A DNA stretch of 39,634 bases from Propionibacteriaceae bacterium (GCA_031268515.1 JAIRXC010000097.1:1-39634), one strand, 5' to 3'. Positions 28,691-39,034 are shown, counted from the stretch's first letter. Notes: a model not told the origin generated them from the letters alone. Made by a program: numbers and translations.

Positions 28691-31600
28691 TCACAGGCCC
28701 GTTTCGGCGATCAGCCGAGCCGCCAGCCGAGCCGCCGCGGCACCATCGTCGAAGGGTGCCACCTTTTGGCGCAGGGCCGCGGCTCTGCCGCGCCAGCGGT
28801 CCGGCTCGTCCAGCGCGGCGTGGATAGCAGCAGGCAAGCCGTCGGCGTGTTCGGCCCGGGGCCCGGCCAGTGAATCCTCGTACGGCCACAGCGGGGGCAT
28901 GTCAGCGAAGAATCTTTTCTCGTCTGGCGTGAAATAGGCCATGGGAAGGCCCGTCAAAAGATAGTCGAAGCGTATGGAGGAATAATCGAAGAGCCCGATG
29001 TCAGACGCCAGAATCAAATCGTTGACATCAGGGTAGCCGGTGGCGTCGATGATTCCGGGGGCGGCGAGGGCTTTGGCAGCAGCCCGCCGGTTCGACGGGT
29101 GGGCGCGGAAAATCATGACATAGTCTCCGCCCAGTTGGCGGAGCAGTCGGCTGGGGTCGAAGAAGGACACCAAGGGGGCCCGCCAGGGGTCTGTGGTGGC
29201 GTAGCCGCGCCAGGTCGGTGCGTAAAGAATGGCCCGTTGGTCCGGGCGGATGCCGAAACACTGCCGCAATTCTTCCCGCAATCCCGCCGGCGGGTCAACC
29301 AGCCTGTCGTTCCGAGGCGCGCCGATCTCCCAGAAATCAGCGCGTACGGGCGTGTATTCTCGGTAAAGCCGTGTCGCCAAGGGAGATGGCGACACGAGGA
29401 CGTCCCAAAGCTGCATACGCTCGAGGTTCTGTTTAATTTTCAGGTCGCTGTAGCCGTTTTTCCGCCACCAGGCCACGCCCATCATTTTGAAGGGGTGCCC
29501 GTGATAAGTCTGGACGACGGTCTGGCCGGACCGGGGAGTGAAATAAGCGGGCAGTTCGTGGTTGACGCACACAACGGCGCTACTTCTAAGCGTTTCGTAG
29601 TATTCGGACGTTCCGATGATCACGGACCTTTGCCCCCGCGGTACGCGTACGCTTCCAGACTGAATGCCCCAGACGATCTGCTCCGCCCGCCCCATCTCGG
29701 CCAACCGCCGGGCCAAAGCCAACTGGCTGTCATCGACCGCGTCCCCCGCCAAGCACTGCGTATAGATAACCGGCTTAAGCGGCGGCCGGCTTGCACGATA
29801 GGCGGTTTGGAGGGCACGTTGCGCATGAGGCAGCCGCACGGTGGGGTCGCCGTCGGTCGTCAGGCGGAACCGCAGGCGGCCCGGCAAAGATGGCGCGGCG
29901 AAAAATAGCCGCAGCCGTCCGCGCCCGACGGGCTTGTCCGCCAAGTGCCACAACGGCTCTTCCGCCACTGTGATGGGCAGCGGCAAGTCGGAGCAGACCA
30001 GGGGGGGGCGGACTAGGACCCGCAGTTCATAGAGGCCTGCGGCGGCTAAGGGGACTCGCCAAGCCGGACCCTGTTTGAGCCTGGGGTCAAAAACAGCAGC
30101 GATCTGGCCGTCGGGGCGGCCACGCAGCGTTGCCCGCAAGGTGTTCTGTTCCCCGACAAAGGCCATCTTCAAATCACCGGCGCGCCGGGCACCGACGCGG
30201 AACACAAACTCGATGGCCTCGTCGCGGACGTCCAGGGCGGTCAGATGAGCCGACCAACCAGCCATCGGCAAGGTGTGAGACGGTGCCCGGCCGGCAGTCA
30301 GAGCGCGCGTGGTTTTGAAGGCCCGGACGACGACGCCACGACCTTCCGAGTGGCGGGCGCGTAAAACAATGCCATCGTCGCGGAGGACGAGGTCGTGGCG
30401 CGGGTTGACCCGTTCGCCGCCCCAGGCGGTTTGGACAGGTCCGCGAGCCGTGATCCCGCCGGCTTGGAATTCGAGGTTGAGATCCCAGGCCAGTGACCGT
30501 CGCCGGGAGCGGCGGAGGGCGTCGGTCAGGCCTTGGATTGGGAAAGACAGTTCGAAGCCGCAGTCGGCGTAGTCGAGTTGGAAATGCCCGCCAGCTTCCG
30601 CGGCCGCCGCCGACTTCGCCCGCCGGACCGCCGCCGGTAAAGATGGTCCGCCCCGGCGGCCAGCGAGGCGGGCCTCGAGCCGGGAGTTTGGGTCGCGGAC
30701 CGATCCGACGTAAGCGGCTCCCCGGATGAGCAGCCGGTTTCCGGTCTCGTCCCATTTGACGGCCTCTACGCCGCTCGCGGGCACGAGCTGCGACTGACTG
30801 GGACATCGGGTTCGGGGCGCTCCGGCGGTCTCGAGGTCAAGGGACCAATAGGGCACGGCACCGGCCAAGCCGCCCGCCGGGTCAGCCTCGAAAACCCACT
30901 CTTTAAAGTAAAGGCCGCGGGCGGCGACGAAGGACAAGGCCGTTTCAAAGGTCGAATTGAGAATGATGTCGTGGAGTCGCCGGGCCTGGACGGGGACTCG
31001 CTCTTGGTAGGTTTGGCTGTCCAGTTCGGCCAGCGCCCAAGCCAGAAAATCGCGGGCGATCTCGAAATACGCCGGGTGCCCGCCGCCGATCTCTCCGAGA
31101 GTCAGTTGGTTGGTCGCCAAAATCTGGGCCAACCGCTCTGTCCGTTCCCGTTCTAGGCCTTCTGCCTGGAGATAGTCGAGAGTCGTCCGAAAGGCTTCCG
31201 TCCTGCTGCGCAGGCTGTCTGGTTGGCCGAGGAGCTGAGTGGCAGCGTCCCGCGTGCCCCGGCGTCGCCAACGCAAAGCCGGACGGGTCAAAATGTCGAA
31301 AGCGTTGGCTTTCGCGAAGGCCCGTGCCGCTAGAAGCTGGTCTTCGAAACGAACGCCTTCTGGCTGCGGTCCGACCTGCTCCATGTAGAAATCACGACGA
31401 TAGACCCGCGCACACATCAAGGCGTTAACCATGATGTCCGGAAATTGCCTCAGCGTGGCTCGCCGGCGAAGGCGGCGATGAGCTGCTGTGATATATTCAG
31501 GTGGGGCGCTGTCTTGCCCGTCCGTCAAAATCGTGTACGGCGCGACAGCGAAATCTGAACCAGTTCTCAGCAAAGACAGGAGAGCGTTTCGATAATGCCC

Positions 31601-32029
31601 AGGATAGACCACGTCGTCGGAGTCGAAGAAAGCGATATATTTACCCGTCGCCTGGGCTGCCCCGATATTGCGGGCGGCTCCCGGCCCGCGGTTGGGCTGC
31701 CGGAGGGCGAGGAAGCGGCGGTCCGCCGCGGCGAAGGCTTCGGCGATCTCGGCGGTCGCGTCGGTCGAACCGTCGTCGACGACGATGACTTGAAACCGGG
31801 GCCATTTCTGCCGGCGGAGGCTGTCGAGGCAGGCTGCGATATAATCTTCCGTGTTGTACGCTGCAATGACGACTGACAGCCGCGGCATCCCTGGATAGAT
31901 CGGCATCCGAACGCCTGAGCGGCTCTGCAGGATCGCCTGCCAGGTTGAATCCGACAAGACAGCCTTTAAACGCAAGGCAACAGCTTTGCGCAGCCGTCGG
32001 TAGGTGTTTCGCACCGACTCTCCCCCCAA
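28691..32029 (-). CDS. Bifunctional GT2 glycosyltransferase/CDP-glycerol:glycerophosphate glycerophosphotransferase-like protein
   Basis: LSVVIAAYNTEDYIAACLDSLRRQ...VIVVDDGSTDATAE; C-terminal QTYHGHPFKMMG, ILYAPTWRGYA, FRAHPSN, DLILASDIGLFDYSSIRFDYLLTGLPMAYF. Confidence 0.92.
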   Translation of the reverse strand: MGGESVRNTYRRLRKAVALRLKAVLSDSTWQAILQSRSGVRMPIYPGMPRLSVVIAAYNTEDYIAACLDSLRRQKWPRFQVIVVDDGSTDATAEIAEAFAAADRRFLALRQPNRGPGAARNIGAAQATGKYIAFFDSDDVVYPGHYRNALLSLLRTGSDFAVAPYTILTDGQDSAPPEYITAAHRRLRRRATLRQFPDIMVNALMCARVYRRDFYMEQVGPQPEGVRFEDQLLAARAFAKANAFDILTRPALRWRRRGTRDAATQLLGQPDSLRSRTEAFRTTLDYLQAEGLERERTERLAQILATNQLTLGEIGGGHPAYFEIARDFLAWALAELDSQTYQERVPVQARRLHDIILNSTFETALSFVAARGLYFKEWVFEADPAGGLAGAVPYWSLDLETAGAPRTRCPSQSQLVPASGVEAVKWDETGNRLLIRGAAYVGSVRDPNSRLEARLAGRRGGPSLPAAVRRAKSAAAAEAGGHFQLDYADCGFELSFPIQGLTDALRRSRRRSLAWDLNLEFQAGGITARGPVQTAWGGERVNPRHDLVLRDDGIVLRARHSEGRGVVVRAFKTTRALTAGRAPSHTLPMAGWSAHLTALDVRDEAIEFVFRVGARRAGDLKMAFVGEQNTLRATLRGRPDGQIAAVFDPRLKQGPAWRVPLAAAGLYELRVLVRPPLVCSDLPLPITVAEEPLWHLADKPVGRGRLRLFFAAPSLPGRLRFRLTTDGDPTVRLPHAQRALQTAYRASRPPLKPVIYTQCLAGDAVDDSQLALARRLAEMGRAEQIVWGIQSGSVRVPRGQRSVIIGTSEYYETLRSSAVVCVNHELPAYFTPRSGQTVVQTYHGHPFKMMGVAWWRKNGYSDLKIKQNLERMQLWDVLVSPSPLATRLYREYTPVRADFWEIGAPRNDRLVDPPAGLREELRQCFGIRPDQRAILYAPTWRGYATTDPWRAPLVSFFDPSRLLRQLGGDYVMIFRAHPSNRRAAAKALAAPGIIDATGYPDVNDLILASDIGLFDYSSIRFDYLLTGLPMAYFTPDEKRFFADMPPLWPYEDSLAGPRAEHADGLPAAIHAALDEPDRWRGRAAALRQKVAPFDDGAAAARLAARLIAETGL

Positions 32030-32088
32030 CTTTTCGCCGGATCAGACCTGGATTCTCCCATTGCGCCTGCCCACAGCCAAGTTCAGCG

Positions 32089-34896
32089 TTAAAAACCGAG
32101 AGCTGGTCGCCACTGTGAATTCGCTTTCGCACCTGGCCCGCTGCCGTCAGGCGGCCGGTCCAAGGCGGCAATGGCCGCGACCGCGCGCTCACAGCAGCTG
32201 CCGTCGCGGACCGGGAACAAGTTGTCACTGCGGCTCCGCCAAACCGCAGCCGAGGCTTCATCGCGGCCTGAGCCAAGCAGGTGCCCAAGCGCCTCGACCG
32301 CCTCGTCGACCGTGCCGGTGACGGGGCCGAAGCCGTCGTCGTCGTAGGAGAAATAACCTGGCGTGTAAGTGTGGCGGCCCGAAAAGAACTCCGATTTGTC
32401 AAATTGAAAATAAACGACGTCAGCGCCAGCATAGGCGGCGTCGAAGGCCAAGGAAGAATAATCTGTCACCAGCACCCGCGTGACGGCCAAGAGCTCTTGG
32501 ACGTCGGAGTCCAGATGCGTCCTGACTTCCACGGCGGCGGGAACGGGCAGACGACTAAGCAGACTTGCCATATTAGGGTGAGGCAAGAAGACAATCCGAA
32601 GGCCGGCTTGCTCGGCCATCTGGCGTAACCGTGTGTCTTCCAGCAAGGCCAGCCATTCGCGCGTCCAGCGGTTGGAGGCAGCACCGGCCGACTGACCGTT
32701 TTTCTCTCCAGCGGCAAAGCTGTGCCGCCAGGTTGGGGCGGCCAACAGAATCTGATCAGCCCCGCTGGCTGCTTCCCGCAGACGCCTCAAACGGTCGAAA
32801 CGGGGCAAGCCGGTCAGGCAGACCTCTTTGGTCGTCAAGGCATATGGCGTTCTGTCGCCAGTGAAAGCGGCGTATTCCGGGACGGTGGAAGCGATCACTT
32901 GGGCTATTTCCCAACGATTGAACAACACTGACACGTTGTCTTTTGTGATACCATGCTGCAGAAACGTGAAGGAGCCACGCAAGGCGAGCGGGAAGGGATA
33001 GCGTTCATACGGCGCTGGGGCCAAATTGTCGGGGTCGGCGTGGGATGACACGACATGGGCGGCTTGGCGCACGAGAGCCAGATGCCGGGTCGAACGGAAG
33101 GAGACAAGGTGGACTCCTTTGGCTCGTAGACGGTCCCAATCCGGCGATTCACGCTGGAGGACGAAGTAGGCCCGAACCTCACGGTGGTGTTCGCGGAGAT
33201 GGTCAAAGAGCCGTTCGGCGTTGTCGTGCGCTTGGTCGGCGCGGTCCAGGAGGACCCAGGCCCGGCGATAGCGCAGGCGCGCCAGCAAAGACTCGACGGC
33301 GAGGCGGCGCGGCCACGCGCGCATGAGGCCGCCCCAATGCGATGTGGCCGATGGGATGTCGACGCCGAAGCGGTCCGGCCAGCGGGTGTTGAGGAAACGA
33401 TAGAGTCGAAGTCCACTTTGTCGGACCCAGATTTTGGCGTGAGAGCGCAACCCTCGCCTGGGCAAGGCAGGTGGGCGGGGCAAAGGCATGGTCGATTCCA
33501 GAGGCTGGCGGGCCGCGAAATGAGTCATGATCTCAGCCGGGGTGAGCGTCGTCGGCTCTCCTTTCTGGCGGAGCCCATCCGGACCGAAGCCTCCCAACGG
33601 TCCGGATCGGCCTTGTCGGCCGAGGCGAAGCCGCCTGGCCTGGCCGTTTGTGTTGACCGTTAGCGGACCCGTCAGATCGATCCATAACCGCCGCTCCCAC
33701 AAGGCCGTCTGCCCGAAATAGTCGAGGGCGACAGTTTTCCGGTGGCGAGGCTGGACTGCTTGGCCGCCCATTTCAACGTATTCGACCGGTGTGGCCTGCA
33801 CGGTGGCATAGCGGGCGAGGACTTGGCCTTGGCCAGGATCGTAAGCTTCGATCCAGACCGGGAGGTCAGTGAGCGTATCGCCGCGTAAGGCAAGGAAAAG
33901 GCAGCGCAATTCCCCGGTCAGATCCGGCAGGGAATAGGACCGTATCCAATCAGTCTCCAGGTGTTCGCAGATTTCGGCCGTCAATTTGACGAAGAGGATT
34001 TTGTCAGCGGGCGTCAAGGCGGTGCTGCGCTGTTGAAAGCGCCGTTCGGCGGCGTAAAGCCAGGTCAGTTCGTAGAGAAGCTGGCAGCCAACCCAACGGG
34101 GCAATCGGCCTCGTTCAGCGGCCACGGCCCGGACCAGGGGCAGATACCCTTCCGCCAGGCGGTCGATGTAGGCGGAACGGCGGTGTCTGTAGTTTTGCGT
34201 GGCCGAATCGCCGGCTGCGCGCCGGCGATAGTAATAGCGGGCGTCTGGGACCAAGCCGACGACAGGGTCGGGGTCGGCCAAGAGGAGCTGCAAGGCGAAG
34301 AGCGAGTCTTCTGAGGCCCGCGCTTCGTCGGGGAAGCGGAGCCCCGTTCGTTCCAAGGCGGCCCGCGGGGCGAAGGCCGAGGCCATGGACATTTGCACGG
34401 TCTCCGGCTCGTCGCTCAGCCGGACGTTACGCCGGCCGCTAGCAAATTTATGTTTTAAAGCGTGGGTGTCGGCGTAGGAGCCGTCAGCCTCGTGGAAGAA
34501 GACCAAGTTTGCGCAGACGAGGTCCGGCGGCCGGTTGGCCGAGGCGTCGATGTGCGCGGCCACGGAGCGAAAATAGCCGGGGTCGAGGAAGTCGTCTGAA
34601 TCGGGGAAGGTAACCCACTCGCCTGTTGCGGCCGCTAGGCCGGCGTTACGGGCCGCGCTCACGCCGCGGTTAAATTGGCGGATGATCTGGCCGGTCAGGG
34701 TTCCCTGCGCCTTCCGGTCGCGAAGCCACGTCTCGGCCAGATCCCCGCTCCGGTCGGTTGACCCGTCGTCGACGATGACGCATTCCAGCTCGTAACCCCC
34801 CGGCAGTTGGCGGTCGATCGAGTCCAACAGACTGCCGAGGTAGGCCTCGACGTTGTGAAGCGGGATGACGAGCGAGAACAGCACGGACCCGAGCAT
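32089..34896 (-). CDS. Bifunctional GT2 glycosyltransferase/CDP-glycerol:glycerophosphate glycerophosphotransferase-like protein
   Basis: LVIPLHNVEAYLGSLLDSIDRQ...CVIVDDGSTDRS; C-terminal FTFLQHGITKDNVS, LLAAPTWRHSF, VFLPHPNM, RVLVTDYSSLAFDAAYAGADVVYFQFDK. Confidence 0.93.
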   Translation of the reverse strand: MLGSVLFSLVIPLHNVEAYLGSLLDSIDRQLPGGYELECVIVDDGSTDRSGDLAETWLRDRKAQGTLTGQIIRQFNRGVSAARNAGLAAATGEWVTFPDSDDFLDPGYFRSVAAHIDASANRPPDLVCANLVFFHEADGSYADTHALKHKFASGRRNVRLSDEPETVQMSMASAFAPRAALERTGLRFPDEARASEDSLFALQLLLADPDPVVGLVPDARYYYRRRAAGDSATQNYRHRRSAYIDRLAEGYLPLVRAVAAERGRLPRWVGCQLLYELTWLYAAERRFQQRSTALTPADKILFVKLTAEICEHLETDWIRSYSLPDLTGELRCLFLALRGDTLTDLPVWIEAYDPGQGQVLARYATVQATPVEYVEMGGQAVQPRHRKTVALDYFGQTALWERRLWIDLTGPLTVNTNGQARRLRLGRQGRSGPLGGFGPDGLRQKGEPTTLTPAEIMTHFAARQPLESTMPLPRPPALPRRGLRSHAKIWVRQSGLRLYRFLNTRWPDRFGVDIPSATSHWGGLMRAWPRRLAVESLLARLRYRRAWVLLDRADQAHDNAERLFDHLREHHREVRAYFVLQRESPDWDRLRAKGVHLVSFRSTRHLALVRQAAHVVSSHADPDNLAPAPYERYPFPLALRGSFTFLQHGITKDNVSVLFNRWEIAQVIASTVPEYAAFTGDRTPYALTTKEVCLTGLPRFDRLRRLREAASGADQILLAAPTWRHSFAAGEKNGQSAGAASNRWTREWLALLEDTRLRQMAEQAGLRIVFLPHPNMASLLSRLPVPAAVEVRTHLDSDVQELLAVTRVLVTDYSSLAFDAAYAGADVVYFQFDKSEFFSGRHTYTPGYFSYDDDGFGPVTGTVDEAVEALGHLLGSGRDEASAAVWRSRSDNLFPVRDGSCCERAVAAIAALDRPPDGSGPGAKANSQWRPALGF

Positions 34897-34983
34897 AGGC
34901 GGCGGAGCCAGGGCTTACGGCCTCGACGCCTCTTGTTGAAGCGCTGTCTCCCGTAGCTTTAGTGCTCACGCTAGGGTGGAGGA

Positions 34984-36420
34984 ATGACGTTGAAGCGGCT
35001 TCTCGTCCGAGGTGGCAAGACCCCTGAGTGTGTTCTGTCCCCGGAAGCGACGCTGGCTTACATGCCGTCGGCCGTCTTCGGGTCAAACTCCGGCAATCTC
35101 CTTTTCAGTCATTCCGTCATGCGCGCCTTGGCCGTGCCCGACGCCAAAGTCGTGGCGGACGCCTTCGCCCTCCAACTCTCAGACGAGGCTGACCTGGCCG
35201 GCCGTGTCAACGAACAGTTCGACGCCGTCATCCTCCCCTTGGCGAATGCCTTCCGTTCCGATTTTCTTCCTCAGCTCAACCGGTTGACGACTTTGATTGA
35301 CTCGCTGACCATCCCCATCGTCATCGTCGGAGTCGGCTGCCAGATCCCCAGGGGTGTCACCCCTGCCACCGCCGCAACCGGCAACTCCAAAGTGGCTGCC
35401 GCTGTCACCGCTTTCATGAGGGCTGCTTTGGAACGCTCAACTAGGGTTGGGGTGCGTGGCGAGATCACTCGCGCCTACCTTCAGGCCCTTGGCTTTGGCG
35501 ACAGCGCCGTCGAAGTCATCGGCTGCCCTTCTCTTTATGACAAAGGTCCAGATCTGCGAGTCGAACGACGGTCTGACCGTTTAACAAAAGACTCTCTGCT
35601 AACTTTCAACACAGCTTTTAGCGTCCCCGGGGCGGGGACATTCGTTCAGCGCGTCATGCGCCACTATCCCCGCTCTGAATACGTCGGCCAACTGCACACG
35701 GAATTAGCTCTCCTTCTCTGGGGAGAATCCATTCCGAGAGTTGATCGGCGTCTCGTCTCTCATCCTGGCCATCAGCTCTATCGCGAGGACCGGGTCCGCT
35801 TCTTTATCGACCCGCTGACCTGGACCCGCTATTTCGAGTCACGTGAATTTTCCGTCGGCACCCGCATCCACGGAACCATGGCGGCCGTCCTGGGAGGCGC
35901 GCCCGCCGTGATATTCGACTGGGACTCTAGGACCACCGAACTGGCCGACTACCACCAGTTACCGCACCAGACGATCCGCTCACTCGACGAAGCCAGAGGC
36001 CTCGCTCAGATTTACGAGGAGCTTGACCTTGGCCCGCTCAACCGGGCGGTTTCTGAGAATTTCCGCCGCTACACGGCTTTCCTTGAAGCCAATGGGCTCC
36101 GCCACATCTGGCAGCCTGGACGAGCTAACCCTGATTATTCCCGTCGGATCGAGAAAGCACCTTACCCGCCGGCCGTCGGATCGATCTACGGCGATTCCCG
36201 CGATCAAATCCTTGACCGTCTCCGTTGGCTCCGCCAAGGACCAAACACCGACAAAACCCGAAGCTATAGCGCTTATGCGCCGACTTTCTCGGAAAAATCC
36301 GCTTGCCAACTAACGCATGACCATCTAAGCCAAATAACGGAAGAGATCGCCTCCCTCCGGCGCGAGGTCGCGGCCCTTAAAGCAGACACACCTCACTCAG
36401 AGTCTCTTGCCAAAACATGA
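34984..36420 (+). CDS. Polysaccharide pyruvyl transferase family protein (copy 1)
   Basis: GNLLFSHSVMRAL, PIVIVGVGCQ, VGVRGEITRAYLQALGFGDSAVEVIGCPSLY, FSVGTRIHGTMAAVLGGAPAVIFDWDSRTTELADYHQLP. Confidence 0.82.
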   Translation: MTLKRLLVRGGKTPECVLSPEATLAYMPSAVFGSNSGNLLFSHSVMRALAVPDAKVVADAFALQLSDEADLAGRVNEQFDAVILPLANAFRSDFLPQLNRLTTLIDSLTIPIVIVGVGCQIPRGVTPATAATGNSKVAAAVTAFMRAALERSTRVGVRGEITRAYLQALGFGDSAVEVIGCPSLYDKGPDLRVERRSDRLTKDSLLTFNTAFSVPGAGTFVQRVMRHYPRSEYVGQLHTELALLLWGESIPRVDRRLVSHPGHQLYREDRVRFFIDPLTWTRYFESREFSVGTRIHGTMAAVLGGAPAVIFDWDSRTTELADYHQLPHQTIRSLDEARGLAQIYEELDLGPLNRAVSENFRRYTAFLEANGLRHIWQPGRANPDYSRRIEKAPYPPAVGSIYGDSRDQILDRLRWLRQGPNTDKTRSYSAYAPTFSEKSACQLTHDHLSQITEEIASLRREVAALKADTPHSESLAKT

Positions 36421-36454
36421 CAACCCGCACCAGATTGATCTCCTCGAAGCAGCC

Positions 36455-37420
36455 GTGTTGACCGTGTCACCTCTCGTCTCCATCCTCCTACCCGCCTATA
36501 ACGTGGCCCCCTGGATTTCGACGTGTCTTGACAGCCTGCTGGCTCAGGACTTCATCGATTTTGAAATCATCATCGTTGATGATGGCTCAACAGATGGGAC
36601 GTCTGGAATCATCCAGAATTACGCGGCCGCAGATAATCGCATTCGTGCCTTCAGCCAACCCAACGAGGGAGTGGGCGTCGCTCGCAACAGCGCCATTGAC
36701 CACGCCGCCGGCCGCTACATTGCCTTCGTAGATCCAGATGACCTCGTCTCTCCCGATCTTCTGTCGAGTATCGTGTCGCGCGCCGAAACTGTTGCCGCCG
36801 ATATTGTGGCATTTCCATTTCAATCTTTTCACGAAAGCCCTTCGGGGAACATCATGACATCATCAACGGGATTGCGTGTGAATCTCTTGCCGCCGCATGA
36901 ACCTTTCAGCCGACGTGATCTTCCAGAAGCCGTGCTACTTTTCAGCGCACCACACGTTTGGCAGCATCTCTTTTCACGGAGCTTGCTAGATCGCCACGAT
37001 TTACGCTTCGCCTCTTACCCTGCTTCGAGCGACGTGCCGTTTACTTTCACGGCTTTGGCTCTCGCGGAACGTATCACCACAGTCCGGCGGCCACTCTACC
37101 TCTATCGCGTTCGTGAGGGCTCGATTCAACGGTCAGATGACCGTGACCCGCTCGAATTCATGGAAGCATTTATAGCTTTGAAGCGCAGCCTCGAAGACCG
37201 CGGCGTCATGGACGATGTGCGAGTCTCCTACAACTCACAAATGATTCGTCGCTTTAACCATGAGGCCAGCAAGTATCCCACAGGAGATTTTCGCCGTAAA
37301 ACTGTGCTAAGGCATTTGCGTGAACGAGGGTTCGCCGACACTGGCATTGCCAATCTAAGAAGGACTGATGTTTCCACACACGCCCTCTGGAGGAAATACC
37401 TGGACCTCCGCCAACAATAG
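36455..37420 (+). CDS. GT2 family glycosyltransferase
   Basis: VSILLPAYNVAPWISTCLDSLLAQDFIDFEIIIVDDGSTDGTSGIIQNYA...GVGVARNSAIDHAAGRYIAFVDPDDLV. GTG start assumed; an upstream TTG (36407) is possible. Confidence 0.93.
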   Translation: MLTVSPLVSILLPAYNVAPWISTCLDSLLAQDFIDFEIIIVDDGSTDGTSGIIQNYAAADNRIRAFSQPNEGVGVARNSAIDHAAGRYIAFVDPDDLVSPDLLSSIVSRAETVAADIVAFPFQSFHESPSGNIMTSSTGLRVNLLPPHEPFSRRDLPEAVLLFSAPHVWQHLFSRSLLDRHDLRFASYPASSDVPFTFTALALAERITTVRRPLYLYRVREGSIQRSDDRDPLEFMEAFIALKRSLEDRGVMDDVRVSYNSQMIRRFNHEASKYPTGDFRRKTVLRHLRERGFADTGIANLRRTDVSTHALWRKYLDLRQQ

Positions 37421-37446
37421 TTATAGCTTCACTGCGGCAGCTATAA
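37421..37446. terminator. Inverted repeat TTATAGCT-N10-AGCTATAA directly after the GT2 stop codon (possible terminator hairpin)
   Basis: 8-bp perfect arms; a second hairpin GCAAGCTT-CACCTT-AAGCTTGC follows at 37513-37534. No strong U-tract after either. Confidence 0.4.
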
Positions 37447-37579
37447 TTCGCTGAGAGCGCCGAAACTGCTTGAAGCCCGTCTCTCGCGGAGCACAGCGTA
37501 AGCGGCTTAAGGGCAAGCTTCACCTTAAGCTTGCTCCCATCTCGTTGAGTTTTCACTAACTGCTAGCTAAGATGTTCGA

Positions 37580-39001
37580 GTGACATTAAACCGCATCCTA
37601 GTCCGCGGCGCCAAGACGCCTGACTGCGTCATCTCTCCTGAAGCGACGTTGGGCTATAGACCGGCAGCCGCCTTCGGGACAAATTCTGGCAACCTTCTCT
37701 TTAGCCATTCCGTCATGCGTGCCCTGACCGTGCCCGACGCCAAAGTCGTGGCTGACGCCTTCGCCCTGCAACTCCCAACCAAAGTTGACCTAGCCAGTCT
37801 GGTCAATGAACAGTTCGACGCAGTTGTTCTACCTATGGCGAACGCTTTCCGGTCTTCTTTCCTCCCTCATCTCAACCTTCTGACTAACCTGATCAACTCA
37901 CTAACCATTCCCGTCATCGTTGTGGGCGTAGGTTGCCAGTTCTCCGATGGAACCGACCCTGTCTATGCCGCCTCTCACGATCCCGAGGGAGCAGCTTCTG
38001 TCACCGCCTTCATGAAGGCTGTCTTGAACCGTTCAAGTAAAGTTGGAGTGCGTGGTGATATCACACGTGCCTACCTTCAAGCCCTTGGTTTCGGTGACAG
38101 TGACGTTGAAGTCATCGGCTGCCCCTCGATCTATGACAAGGGCCCAGATCTGCGAGTTGAGCGACGAATCGATCATTTGACGAAAGATTCACTGCTGTCA
38201 TTCAATATGACCTCTGGTATCCCTGGAGCGGGAGCGTTCGTTCAGCGCGTCATGCGCCAGTACCCCCGCTCTGAATACGTCGGCCAGTTAAAGACCGAAT
38301 TAGCTCTCCTCCTTTGGGGAGAATCCATTCCTAGAGTTGACCGCCGTCTAGTCTCCCATCCGGGCCACCCGCTCTATCGTGAGGATCGGGTCCGCTTTTT
38401 CATCGACCAGCCGACCTGGACACGTTACTTCGAGTCACGGGAATTCTCCGTCGGCACCCGCATCCATGGCACTATCTCTGCTGTTTTAGGGGGCGCGTCC
38501 GCCGTAATATTCGACTGGGATTCCAGGACCACTGAGCTGGCCGATTATCACCAGCTGCCACGCCAAACAATCCATTCGCTCGATGAAATCACTGACCTTG
38601 CCAAGGTTTACGAGAGGCTTGACCTCGGCCCGCTCAACCGAGCAGTTACCGAGAATTTCCGTCGCTACACGACTTTCCTTGAAGCCAATGGGCTCCGCCA
38701 TATCTGGCAGCCTGGACAAGCTAACCCTGATTATTCCCGTCGGATCGAGAAAGCTCTTTACCCGCCTGCTGTCGGATCGATCTACGGCAGCTCCCGCGAT
38801 CAAATTCTCGACCGTCTCCGTTGGCTTCGCCAAGGACCAAACACCGATAAATTCCGCAGCTATGACGCCTACACTCCGCCTTTTCCCGGAGAATCGGCCC
38901 GCCAACCTGACAAAACGACACGGGAAATAATCGTGCTCCGCCGTGAGATCGCGTCTCTTAAGAAGCGTGTCACCATCCTAGAGTCACCCAGCAACAGCTA
39001 A
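37580..39001 (+). CDS. Polysaccharide pyruvyl transferase family protein (copy 2, paralog of 34984-36420)
   Basis: Collinear with copy 1 over nearly the full length; GTG start; FSVGTRIHGTISAVLGGASAVIFDWDSRTTELADYHQLP. Confidence 0.82.
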   Translation: MTLNRILVRGAKTPDCVISPEATLGYRPAAAFGTNSGNLLFSHSVMRALTVPDAKVVADAFALQLPTKVDLASLVNEQFDAVVLPMANAFRSSFLPHLNLLTNLINSLTIPVIVVGVGCQFSDGTDPVYAASHDPEGAASVTAFMKAVLNRSSKVGVRGDITRAYLQALGFGDSDVEVIGCPSIYDKGPDLRVERRIDHLTKDSLLSFNMTSGIPGAGAFVQRVMRQYPRSEYVGQLKTELALLLWGESIPRVDRRLVSHPGHPLYREDRVRFFIDQPTWTRYFESREFSVGTRIHGTISAVLGGASAVIFDWDSRTTELADYHQLPRQTIHSLDEITDLAKVYERLDLGPLNRAVTENFRRYTTFLEANGLRHIWQPGQANPDYSRRIEKALYPPAVGSIYGSSRDQILDRLRWLRQGPNTDKFRSYDAYTPPFPGESARQPDKTTREIIVLRREIASLKKRVTILESPSNS

Positions 39002-39034
39002 AACGAAGCTCTCTTGACGCAAGGAAACATGGTT

